Positions 33,567-41,521 of a DNA stretch of 64,000 nucleotides are shown here, one piece after another. Origin of the DNA: VSJD01 sp041653875 (GTDB lineage: Bacteria; Verrucomicrobiota; Kiritimatiellia; JAAZAB01). The notes under the pieces are model-generated. The model saw only the letters and a list, made by a program, of their open reading frames with translations, was not told the DNA's origin and made no database searches. The position numbers and the translations under genes are program-made. Every line of letters starts with the position of its first letter. Position 1 is the stretch's first letter. The stretch lies in contig JBAZEM010000009.1 of NCBI GenBank assembly GCA_041653875.1, positions 1-64,000 on the forward strand, written 5' to 3'.

Positions 33567-34919
33567 ATGAAGCAGAACGTATTGATTATCGGCGCCGGCG
33601 GCGTGGCGCATGTGGCGGCCCATAAGGCCGCGATGAACAACGATGTGCTCGGCGATATCTGTATCGCCTCGCGCACGCGGGCCAAATGCGACGAAATTAT
33701 CGCGAGCGTCCAGTGCAAGAACCACATCAAGGACAAGTCGAAAAAGCTCTATTCCCGGCAGATCGATGCGCTCGACGTCCCGGCCACCGTGAAGCTGATC
33801 GGGGAGACCGGCTCCGGGATCGTCATCAATCTCGGGCAGGCGTTCGTCAATATGTCGGTCCTCGAGTCCTGCCTCGAGACCGGCGCGGTCTATTTGGACA
33901 CCGCCATCCATGAGGAGCCGGACAAGGTGTGCGAAAACCCGCCCTGGTATGCGAACTACGAGTGGAAGCGCAAGGACCGCTGCAAGGCCAGGGGGCTGAC
34001 CGCCATCCTCGGCGTGGGATTCGATCCGGGCGTGGTCAACGCCTACTGTGCGCTGGCGGCGAAACGCTATTTCGACAAGATCGATACGATCGACATCATG
34101 GACGTCAACGCCGGCCGGCACGGCAAGTATTTTGCCACGAATTTCGACCCGGAAATCAATTTCCGCGAGTTCATCAAGGTCTGGACCTGGATTGACCGTC
34201 AGTGGCGGGAGTATCCGACGCATTCCGTCAAGCGCGTCTATAATTTTCCGGTCGCCGGCCTTTGCCCGATCTACCTGAACGGCCACGACGAACTGCACTC
34301 GCTCTCGAAGAACATCGACGCCAACAGCATTCGTTTCTGGATGGGTTTCGGCGACCACTACATCAACGTCTTCACCGTGCTGCGCACCCTCGGGTTTCTC
34401 TCGCATTTGCCGGTGACCCTGACCACCGGCCAGCAGGTCGTGCCGCTCAAGGTGGTCAAGGCGCTCCTGCCCGATCCGAAAACCCTGGCGCCCAACTACA
34501 CCGGCAATACTTGCATCGGCAATTTTGTCAAGGGCTGGAAGAACGGCAAGAAGCGCGAAATCCTGATCTATCAGGTCTCGGACCACAAAAAATGTTTTGA
34601 AGAGGTCGAGTCCCAGGGCATCAGTTATACCGCCGGCGTCCCGCCCGTCGCCGCCGCCATGCTCGTGGCCCGGGGCGTCTGGGAACCGAAGACGATGGTG
34701 AACGTCGAGGAACTCGATCCCGAGCCGTTCATCGCCATCCTCGATAAGATCGGCCTGCCCACGGACGTCAAGGAGATCGAACCCGGCAGTAAGGATTCGT
34801 TCGATGGCACTGTCCGCGACCTGCAAACGGAACTGGCCGAATCCACCGCCACTGTCACTGTCTCCGCCGCCAACCCCATGATCGCCCTGGCGCCTCCAAG
34901 TCCGCGAAAAAGCCGGTAA
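33567..34919 (+). CDS. Carboxy(nor)spermidine synthase (saccharopine dehydrogenase family)
   Basis: A 450-residue NADPH-dependent enzyme. The Rossmann motif VLIIGAGGVAHVAAHKAA is at the start; GSGIVINLGQAFVNMSVLES and LGVGFDPGVVNAYCALAAK are typical of LYS1-like carboxynorspermidine synthases. It condenses putrescine or diaminopropane with aspartate semialdehyde and reduces the imine. AAAGGAAAACAAT precedes ATG 33567. The last about 45 residues (from about DSFDGTVRDLQ) are a low-complexity extension not needed for the fold; the usual protein is near 400 residues. Pairs with nspC and the nearby decarboxylase. Confidence 0.92.
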   Translation: MKQNVLIIGAGGVAHVAAHKAAMNNDVLGDICIASRTRAKCDEIIASVQCKNHIKDKSKKLYSRQIDALDVPATVKLIGETGSGIVINLGQAFVNMSVLESCLETGAVYLDTAIHEEPDKVCENPPWYANYEWKRKDRCKARGLTAILGVGFDPGVVNAYCALAAKRYFDKIDTIDIMDVNAGRHGKYFATNFDPEINFREFIKVWTWIDRQWREYPTHSVKRVYNFPVAGLCPIYLNGHDELHSLSKNIDANSIRFWMGFGDHYINVFTVLRTLGFLSHLPVTLTTGQQVVPLKVVKALLPDPKTLAPNYTGNTCIGNFVKGWKNGKKREILIYQVSDHKKCFEEVESQGISYTAGVPPVAAAMLVARGVWEPKTMVNVEELDPEPFIAILDKIGLPTDVKEIEPGSKDSFDGTVRDLQTELAESTATVTVSAANPMIALAPPSPRKSR

Positions 34920-34933
34920 AAATCGGGGCTGCC

Positions 34934-35578
34934 GTGAAAAAGAATGGGAGCAATGGGATGAATGGGAATGATGGGAAGCATGAAAATAATGGGGAAAATA
35001 CTTCCCCTGCTTCCCATGACGCCCATCCCATTCTCCCGCCCCGCGGCGATTACCAGACACTGCTTTCGTTCCAGAAAGCCGAAGTGGTTTATGACATCAC
35101 CTTCCGCTTTGCGCACAAATTCCTCGACCGGGGTGACCGCACCATTGACCAGATGATCCAGTCGGCCCGCTCGGGAAAGAAAAACATCCTGGAGGGCAGT
35201 AAGGCCGCGCTGACCTCCAAGGAAACCGAGATCAAGCTCACCAACGTGGCCCGTGCCAGCCTGGAAGAATTACTGGATGACTATAAAGACTTTCTCCGTG
35301 CCCGCGACCTCGCGATCTGGGACAAGAATTCCAGGGAAGCGCAATACGTCCGCAAGCTGGGCCGTAAAACGCCTCAAACCTACGAGGACTATCGCGAGTT
35401 CGTGGAAACCCGCCCACCTGAGGTCGTCGCCAACATCGCCCTCTGCCTGATTAACCAGACCAACTACCTGATTGACCGGCAGCTCCGTCGACTGGAGCAG
35501 GATTTTCTGAAAGAAGGCGGCCTGCGTGAGCGCATGACGCGCGCCAGGCTTCAGGCGAGGGATCGACAAAGGTGCTGA
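34934..35578 (+). CDS. Four-helix-bundle suffix domain protein
   Basis: A 214-residue protein. After a low-complexity Asn/Gly/Met N-terminus comes PRGDYQTLLSFQKAEVVYDI and FRFAHKFLDRGDRTIDQMIQ, then SARSGKKNILEGSKAALTSK, the S23-like four-helix bundle, and the suffix region with IALCLINQTNYLIDRQLRRL. Homologous bundles are encoded within 23S rRNA intervening sequences, but this suffix type occurs as a free gene, often with unknown function. It starts 15 bases after the carboxyspermidine synthase. The flanks (34943-34995 and 35600-35640) both carry GGGAATGATGGGAAG-like strings, hinting that it arrived as a mobile unit. Confidence 0.8.
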   Translation: MKKNGSNGMNGNDGKHENNGENTSPASHDAHPILPPRGDYQTLLSFQKAEVVYDITFRFAHKFLDRGDRTIDQMIQSARSGKKNILEGSKAALTSKETEIKLTNVARASLEELLDDYKDFLRARDLAIWDKNSREAQYVRKLGRKTPQTYEDYREFVETRPPEVVANIALCLINQTNYLIDRQLRRLEQDFLKEGGLRERMTRARLQARDRQRC

Positions 35579-35681
35579 CAATAAAGCGCGGTACAGACAG
35601 CATTGGAATGATGGGAAGTATGAAAGCAATGGGATTGGCGCCTCCCATAACTCTCGTATGTCCCGGTGAGCGCCAAGATTT

Positions 35682-36824
35682 TTATCGGTTGATGTGAACC
35701 GTTTTCGCGGGCGGGAAGCCGTTGAACGGGGTCGAGGAGGCGATGCTGTAGGCGCCGATGTTCTTGCTGTAGAGCAGGTCGCCGCGTTCGAGGCTGGCGG
35801 GGAGTTCCTCGGACATCGAGATCACGTCCAGCGCGTCGCAGGTCGGGCCGAAGACGGTGCAAATCTGGGTCGGGCCTTTCTTGAACGCTTGCAAATGGTA
35901 CTGGCAGTGGTCGAAGATGATGCCGGAGAAGGTGTGGTAAACACCGTCGTCAACGTAATAACACAGCTTGCCGTCGCGCGCGGCCTTGCCGATGATTTTA
36001 GAGACGGCGGTCCCGGCGGTCGCCACCATGAACCGTCCGGGCTCGGCCAGGATTTGAATGTCCTTCGGGAAAAGACGATCAAGCTCGGCATTGATTTTGC
36101 GGGCCAGTTCGCGGAACGGTTTGACGGTGGCGTCGTAGGGCGCCGGAAACCCGCCGCCGATATCCAGCAGGTTCATCTTCGTATAGCCGCGCTCGCGCGC
36201 CTCCTTGAACACGTTGGCCGCAAGGTTGATGGCCTGCACAAAGTTGTCGAAGTTGGTGGTCTGACTGCCGACATGGAAACTTAAGCCCTCAACGACCAGG
36301 CCGGCCTGGTCGGCTTCGAGGATGAGATCCACCGCTTCGCCCGAGGCCGCGCCGAACTTGGACGATAGTTCCACCATCGCGCCGGTGTTGGCGACTTTAA
36401 GGCGCAGGCAGAGGCCCGAATGCGGGGCGTACTGCTTGATTTTTTTGATTTCCTCGGAGTTGTCGTAAGTCACCAGGGCCTTGTATCGATCGAGCGCCTG
36501 CAAGGTCTCGTTGGCCTTGATCGGGTTGGCGTAGATGATTTTGTCCCAGATCCAATCCTGGCGCTGTTTGGCCGGCAGATCCTTGATGTATTCGTGCACG
36601 ATCATGAACTCCGGCATCGAGGCCACGTCAAAACTCGCGCCGGCTTCGTAAAGCGTCTTGACAATTGCCGGGTCCGGGTTGGCCTTGACCGCAAAATAGG
36701 CCTGGACACGCGGCAAATATTTTTTGAAGGCGGCATAATTCCGGCGCAGTTCGTCGTGGTCCATCACGAACAGGGGCGTTCCGTGCTTCCGCGCCAGTTG
36801 CTGTAGTGTCTTTAATGCGGGCAT
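35682..36824 (-). CDS. Ornithine decarboxylase-like fold-III PLP decarboxylase
   Basis: A 380-residue alanine-racemase-fold decarboxylase. PLP lysine K47 is in YFAVKANPDP; the HVGSQTTNFDNF, NLLDIGGGFPAPYD and LAEPGRFMV segments hold the phosphate-binding site, and C in FGPTCDALDV is the partner-subunit catalytic cysteine. It most resembles the short ornithine or ornithine/lysine decarboxylases. Product putrescine would feed the carboxyspermidine synthase encoded just across (convergent). Start ATG 36824 has GGGAGGAG upstream, an excellent ribosome site, in preference to longer frames. Confidence 0.9.
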   Translation of the reverse strand: MPALKTLQQLARKHGTPLFVMDHDELRRNYAAFKKYLPRVQAYFAVKANPDPAIVKTLYEAGASFDVASMPEFMIVHEYIKDLPAKQRQDWIWDKIIYANPIKANETLQALDRYKALVTYDNSEEIKKIKQYAPHSGLCLRLKVANTGAMVELSSKFGAASGEAVDLILEADQAGLVVEGLSFHVGSQTTNFDNFVQAINLAANVFKEARERGYTKMNLLDIGGGFPAPYDATVKPFRELARKINAELDRLFPKDIQILAEPGRFMVATAGTAVSKIIGKAARDGKLCYYVDDGVYHTFSGIIFDHCQYHLQAFKKGPTQICTVFGPTCDALDVISMSEELPASLERGDLLYSKNIGAYSIASSTPFNGFPPAKTVHINR

Positions 36825-37184
36825 GATCTCCTCCCTGAGGCCGCCAAAGGCGGCGACTTTTTCATGTAGAGCCGACTTTATGTCGGCTATCTTCGGGGCA
36901 GAATAGCCGGTGTTCCGCCGGAGGCGGATCCGCCAATAGCGGAAAATTTCTATACATGCACTTAACGCCCCCAAAGCGGGGCGGACTCTTGTAGCCGCGG
37001 CGGTAACGCCGTGGCCGCCGAAGAATCCACGCCGTCACCTGCCCGCAGTGCTACGCACAGCGTTGCGGGCGGGCCGGCGCGGCTACAGAAAATTGAATTC
37101 CTTGGCATCAAGTTGCATTTCGTCAATATCCGCCATATCGACGCGGCCGAGTATTGCAAACCGCGCCGGCATAGACAAGCGCCA
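36825..37184. repeat. Intergenic repeat cluster upstream of the ornithine decarboxylase gene
   Basis: 36865-36945 carries the GTAGAGCCGACTTTATGTCGG family with GCCGGTGTTCCGCCGGAGGC. 36965-37090 carries the GTAGCCGCGGCGGTAACGCC family, which is interrupted at 37038-37073 by a 36-bp palindrome. Nothing else is evident before the ygiQ-like stop at 37185. Confidence 0.75.
37038..37073 (+). repeat. 36-bp palindromic element inserted in another repeat
   Basis: Starts CCTGCCCGCAGTGCT, centre ACGCAC, ends AGCGTTGCGGGCGGG. The flanks CACGCCGTCA and GGCGCGGCTAC read as one continuous copy of the surrounding GC-rich family (compare CCCTCACGGGCGCGGCTAC at 26048-26066) if the 36 bases are removed. Confidence 0.85.
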
Positions 37185-39053
37185 TTACTCCGGCGGCGCC
37201 AAACAATTCTTGCCGTGTCCGATCAAGTCCGCGCGCCCGGCGGCATGGAGGGCTTCCCGGGCTTTGCGGTAAAATTCCGGTTTGTGGCACAGGAGCAGGG
37301 CGCGCTGTAATCCCTTTTCGCGGTCGGTGCGGGCCACGTAGATGGGTTGGAACGTTTCCGGATCGAGGCCGGTGTAATACATGGCGGCGGCCATGCTCAG
37401 GGGGGCGGGATAAAAATCCTGGACTTGGCTTGGCTGGATGCGCGCCTGGCGCAGATATTGCGCCAACTCAATCATGTCGGCCAATGTGCAGCCAGGGTGG
37501 CCGCTGATGAAATATTCCACAATCTCGTGCGGTTTCCCGGCATCCCGGCACAGTTCGCGGAACCGCTGGAGGAACTTCAGATAACTGGTTGCCTCCGGCT
37601 TGCGCATGGCGCGCAAGGCTTTTGCGGTGATGTGCTCGGGGGCGATCTTGAGCCGCCCGCCGATATGGTGCGCAATCAGTTCCTTTAGCCAGGTCTCGTC
37701 TTTGTCGGCCAGCGCCAGGTCGTAGCGGATGCCGCTGGAGACGAACACGTGTTTGACGCCGGGAACTTTCCGGGCGGCCTGAAGCAGTTGCGTATAAGCG
37801 CTGTGGTCGGTCGGCATGTTCGGACAAAGCCCGGGATAGAGACAGCTTTGGCGGCGACAGTCGGCGCGGCCGCGCCGGCAGCCGGCGCCGTACATATTGG
37901 CGGTCGGTCCGCCCAGGTCGCTGAGGGTGCCGTGAAAATCCGGGGCGCGGGCCATGCTCTCGATTTCACCCAAAATATTTTCCTGACTGCGCGAGCTGAC
38001 GATTCTCCCCTGGTGCATGCCGATTGCGCAAAACGCACAGCCGCCGTAACAACCGCGATGGATGGTGACGGAGTCTTTGATCATGTCATACGCCGGAATC
38101 CGTTCCCGGCCGTAACTTGGATGCGGCCGGCGCGTGAAGGGCAGGGCATAGATTGAATCCATTTCCGCGGTGGTCAGCGGCGGTGCCGGGGGATGCGCCG
38201 CGAGCCAACGATTGCCATGCGGCTGGACCAGGACGCGGTTGGATTGCGGGTCGGTTTCGGCCTCGATGAGTTTGGCCGTTTCCATGAACGCGCGGCGGCC
38301 TTCGGGCGTAGGGGCGGCCACGGTTTCGTAAGCAGGGAGCTCTTGCACGGCGCCAAGATCGGCGATCGTGTTCAGGCCTTCCGCCGTGCCCCGGACGCCA
38401 TGCCACGGTTTTCCTTCCCGCGCGCGCAAGGCCAGTTCGGCCAGCGCGCGCTCCGCCATGCCGTAAACAATGATATCGGCCTTGGCGTCGAAGAGCAACG
38501 AGCGCCGGACCCGGTCGGTCCAATAATCGTAATAGGCGAACCGGCGCAGGGAGGCCTCCACGCCGCCCAATACGACCGGGACGCCCTTGAAAGCGTGGCG
38601 CGCGCAGGCGGTATAGACGATCGAGGCGTTGCGCGGCCGGCGTCCCGCCCGGCCGCCGGGCGAGTAGGGGTCGTCCCGGCGCAGTTTGCGCATGACGGTC
38701 AGGTTGGCCAGTTCGCTGTCCAAGTTCCCGGCCGTGACGCCCCAAAACAGGCGCGGTTTGCCCAATTCACGGAAAGTTTCGATTTTGAGCGGATCCGGCT
38801 GGGCGATGATCCCGACCCGGCAACCCAGGTGTTCCAGCCAGCGTCCGACAAGCGCCGCGCCGAATGACGGGTGATCCACGTAAGCGTCGCCCGTGATGAG
38901 GACAATGTCGCACGCGTCCCAGCCGCGCCGGTCCATTTCCTCGCGGGTCATGGGCAGAGGCAACTCCGGGCGAGCAGCCGAAGCCGTTTGAATGCGCCGG
39001 TGCGGATCCGTAATCGGTATGGTAATCGCCGCCATGGGCGTACTTGGTAACAT
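37185..39053 (-). CDS. YgiQ family radical SAM protein
   Basis: A 622-residue protein. The N-terminal part has MTREEMDRRGWDACDIVLIT and GDAYVDHPSFGAALVGRWLE, both characteristic. The radical SAM cluster cysteines are in HRGCYGGCAFCAIGMHQGR (CxxxCxxC), followed by ARAPDFHGTLSDLGGPTANM. The further Cys-rich loop (CRRGRADCRRQSC) and the end with DFYPAPLSMAAAMYYTG complete the family. Widely conserved, function unknown. The start at 39053 is uncertain; 39035 is an alternative. No clear ribosome site is seen at either. Confidence 0.92.
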   Translation of the reverse strand: MLPSTPMAAITIPITDPHRRIQTASAARPELPLPMTREEMDRRGWDACDIVLITGDAYVDHPSFGAALVGRWLEHLGCRVGIIAQPDPLKIETFRELGKPRLFWGVTAGNLDSELANLTVMRKLRRDDPYSPGGRAGRRPRNASIVYTACARHAFKGVPVVLGGVEASLRRFAYYDYWTDRVRRSLLFDAKADIIVYGMAERALAELALRAREGKPWHGVRGTAEGLNTIADLGAVQELPAYETVAAPTPEGRRAFMETAKLIEAETDPQSNRVLVQPHGNRWLAAHPPAPPLTTAEMDSIYALPFTRRPHPSYGRERIPAYDMIKDSVTIHRGCYGGCAFCAIGMHQGRIVSSRSQENILGEIESMARAPDFHGTLSDLGGPTANMYGAGCRRGRADCRRQSCLYPGLCPNMPTDHSAYTQLLQAARKVPGVKHVFVSSGIRYDLALADKDETWLKELIAHHIGGRLKIAPEHITAKALRAMRKPEATSYLKFLQRFRELCRDAGKPHEIVEYFISGHPGCTLADMIELAQYLRQARIQPSQVQDFYPAPLSMAAAMYYTGLDPETFQPIYVARTDREKGLQRALLLCHKPEFYRKAREALHAAGRADLIGHGKNCLAPPE

Positions 39054-39518
39054 GGAAAAGAGGCCGTTTCAATGATTGATTCGCGGCACGGCTTGGATAT
39101 AATGCTCGGCATGGATGTTAGCGCCTGACACATCGGAATAGCCAAGAAAAACAAATATGCTTATGACGACAGACTAGGAAGCATTGGGGTCAGCCCTGGA
39201 AATAGGAAATAAGGGTTGCGTGTTGGCGCTGGCGGCGGAGGGTCACTTATAATAAAGATTTTCATATTGGTGGAAGATGAAGAATGTCTCGCTAATATCT
39301 ATTATAAGGGCTGACCCTCAGCCGTCCACGCCTCAACGTGCTGTACGGATCTAATAATGGGGCTGGATATAGAGTCTTCTGCTCTCAGCGTGACATTTGC
39401 CATAGAAATAGGAATAAAATCTGAAGCACGCGACGCAACCTTTCGGCTCGTGTTTACAGCCAGAAATGAGCAAGACGATTATGATACGTCAATTCAATAT
39501 TAGCGGCGAAAGGCACTT
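39054..39518. repeat. Intergenic region with a 137-bp derivative of the RAYT-type unit
   Basis: 39183-39319 is bounded by inverted repeats TTGGGGTCAGCCCT and AAGGGCTGACCCTC. Its right end (39290-39319) matches bases 483-512, next to the transposase remnant, at 29 of 30 positions. The rest, up to the AT-rich gene at 39519, contains no frame that I can support. A related string GGGGCCAGCCCTTGACAATTG is at about 40127-40147. Confidence 0.6.
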
Positions 39519-40058
39519 ATGATGAAAAAATGCTTTTACATATTTTATTTATGCTTAATCGCAAAGATTGCGTTTTCAGAAGGAGAACCCGCTGTTGAAA
39601 ATGAAATAACATTGATTTTAGAAAAATTTGTTACAAATTCTCCAGGCATGGTGTATGCGTGGGTAAAATGCACATATTCGCCCCAAAGAGAGGTTTTGGT
39701 AAACAGAAAGGATTTTTTTATACGACAACATTTAGAAGGGGAAAAACGGTATAGCAGTAATCATGTGGAAGTGGTTAGTAAAGTTAATGTTGTTGATGTT
39801 AGTCATGGTGTTGATAACACCGGCGCAAAACATGACTGGATATATTTGGATGCGGGAGATGCCATAACTCTTCGTATATCAGTTCCGTTTGAAAGTATAA
39901 ATATCGTGAACAAGGCTATATTATGGGGGGAATATCTGTGCAGGCAGCCGGATCCAATGGAAAAAGTGCCTGTGTTAACGAATAAAATAGTCTCGGCCCC
40001 ATTAACTTTATATTATACAAATTGTCGATGGAAGCCGGGACGAATTGGGGTCAGATAG
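39519..40058 (+). CDS. AT-rich orphan secreted protein
   Basis: A 179-residue protein I do not recognise. It opens with a probable signal peptide (MMKKCFYIFYLCLIAKIAFS, cleavage near EGEP). The rest is a beta-type domain with many Val/Ile strands and no known motif (VKCTYSPQREVLVNRKDFFI; WIYLDAGDAITLRISVPFES). Base composition is far more AT-rich than its neighbours, with many AAA, ATA and TTA codons, indicating recent transfer. AAAGGCACTT precedes ATG 39519; ATG 39522 is equally possible. Repeats of the RAYT-type family stand on both sides. Confidence 0.65.
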   Translation: MMKKCFYIFYLCLIAKIAFSEGEPAVENEITLILEKFVTNSPGMVYAWVKCTYSPQREVLVNRKDFFIRQHLEGEKRYSSNHVEVVSKVNVVDVSHGVDNTGAKHDWIYLDAGDAITLRISVPFESINIVNKAILWGEYLCRQPDPMEKVPVLTNKIVSAPLTLYYTNCRWKPGRIGVR

Positions 40059-40366
40059 CATGAAAAGCGGTTAGATCTCCGACAAGATACCGGGAAGCCG
40101 TAGGGTCACTCATCAAAGGGCGGATTGGGGCCAGCCCTTGACAATTGACATTTCAATGTATCGTCCGTGATATAAGAGCGGACAAGACTTGGGAAGCCGT
40201 AGGGTCAAGCCTTAGTTTAAAGAATAACGATTTACGTGATGATCAGGATACGGGCTCGCTACGCTTCCGTCTTCGCCAAGGCTACGCCGGACAAGCTGCC
40301 CGATGCCGCGCCGGCGCGTGTGCTGACGCACACCCTGCCGGCACGGGTTACGCGAAGCGCGCCACG

Positions 40367-40402
40367 CCTGCCCGCAATGCTTCGCATAGCGATGCAGGCG
40401 GG
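40367..40402 (+). repeat. 36-bp palindromic element
   Basis: Starts CCTGCCCGCAATGCT, centre TCGCAT, ends AGCGATGCAGGCGGG. Same length and arms as the copies at 28237, 37038, 62629 and 63197. Confidence 0.85.
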
Positions 40403-40900
40403 CTGACGCGGATTGCGCGTGATTCCCCAGTGCCACCGGCGCGGGGGACAGCGTTTGCAGGGGCGCACCGTCCGGCTTCGCCAAAGGCTACGCCGGATCG
40501 GAGCGGCCAACATCGCATAGCCGCCCGATTATGCGCAGGGGTTCACTTTCGCCCGGCGACCCCGCTCGCCGAAGCGGCGCGCTCCCAGCCGCCGTGCTCG
40601 AAGCCGCGTTCACCACGTTGGCCTTGCGCAGAAAGCAAACGCTTCGACAGAATCGGTTCTGCCGCCCCCGCTAAAAACTTCGGCCGGCCACCCATTCCCT
40701 CTTACAGTTTCCGCCAGCGGCGGATCCGCCTCAGGCGGACGCCGCCAGGGTTGCGCGGATCGGCACAAACCACGGCGTACCCAGGACGGCTCATCGGTCG
40801 GAGGTCCGTCGGCGGCTCGCTCCGCTCCCACGCCGTCTACGGCCGCGCCGGGTGAGGCTTGCCCGCCTTTGGCGAGGACCCCGGAAAAAAATCAGGCAGA

Positions 40901-41017
40901 AAAAATACGGCTCATGGTCATGAGCCGCAATGAGTCGCAAATGAGACGGAATGGGACGCAATGAGACGGTTCCGCAAATACGGCTCACGGCATGAGTCGC
41001 AAATGAGCCGTATTTTT
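40901..41017. repeat. 117-bp element: 15-bp perfect inverted repeats around phased 10-11-bp repeats
   Basis: AAAAATACGGCTCAT (40901-40915) and ATGAGCCGTATTTTT (41003-41017) are perfect inverted repeats. A third AAATACGGCTCA lies at 40977-40988. Between them are about four direct repeats of 10-11 bases, CGCAATGAGT, CGCAAATGAGA, CGGAATGGGA, CGCAATGAGA (40927-40967). No coding capacity. Confidence 0.8.
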
Positions 41018-41166
41018 AGCGGCCCGAAGTTGACGGCAGAGGATTACGACAGATCCGCCGAAAAGCCCGGAACCGGCGCTTTTGCGGCTGAGGGGTGGAA
41101 AACATGTGTCAGGTTCGCACAGGTTGCGCGATTGCGTGGCCGTCCTTGTCCTGGCACCTGGGGAAA

Positions 41167-41391
41167 TCAGGCCATGGCCAGCTGATATATCGCGGGGCGA
41201 TAACGAGGGGCCGGGATCGGCTTGTGTTCCGCCTTGGCGGCTTTCAGCCAGACCTCTTTGGCGATCTCCACTTCGCGCAACGCTCCGTCCGGCGTTTCGC
41301 CGAAGGCCGAGCAGGCTTCCAGGTCCGGAATATCGGCGATATAGCCGCCGTCCTCTTCGCTGTAGAAGATATTGATGTGATAATCTCGCAT
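41167..41391 (-). CDS. HicB-like antitoxin domain protein, orphan
   Basis: A 74-residue protein with the partial RNase H-like HicB fold: FYSEEDGGYIADIPDLEACSAFGETPDGALREVEIAKEVWLKAA is the complete HicB signature in order. HicB normally neutralises a HicA RNase toxin encoded next to it. No HicA-like frame exists on either side (downstream is the repeat block, upstream 130 bases of GC-rich palindrome), so it is an orphan. There is no added DNA-binding domain. Start ATG 41391 is the only reasonable one. Confidence 0.85.
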   Translation of the reverse strand: MRDYHINIFYSEEDGGYIADIPDLEACSAFGETPDGALREVEIAKEVWLKAAKAEHKPIPAPRYRPAIYQLAMA

Positions 41392-41521
41392 TGGTTCAGT
41401 CCTCCATCTTCACAATCCGGGTAACCGCGCCGGTGACGGCGTGGCCTCGTCCGGCAAGGCCGTCAAGCGAGATTCTTCCGACGGCCACGGCGTCACCGCC
41501 GCAGCTACATAAAATCCGGCC

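Larger units (their letters stand above)
40059..41166. other. 1.1-kb degenerate accessory region without a supported gene
   Basis: 40059-40220 is AT-richer and holds two copies of GGGAAGCCGTAGGGTCA (near 40091 and 40190). 40250-40860 is very GC-rich, with repeated CTTCGCCAAGGCTACGCCGG-like strings (40270, 40479) and the 36-bp palindrome at 40367-40402. A 236-codon frame here has no recognisable domain and is Arg/Ala/Pro-rich, as expected from composition. 40901-41017 is a separate repeat described below. Confidence 0.6.

Noticed and set aside
33096..35060. A 654-codon minus-strand open frame
   Set aside because: It is the complement of nspC and the carboxyspermidine synthase; its translation is rich in His/Arg/Asp/Gly without any domain, a consequence of high GC at third positions.
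40145..40855. A 236-codon frame in the degenerate GC-rich block
   Set aside because: No domain, strongly biased toward Arg/Ala/Pro, includes the 36-bp palindrome and repeated GCTACGCCGG strings; it looks like chance openness.
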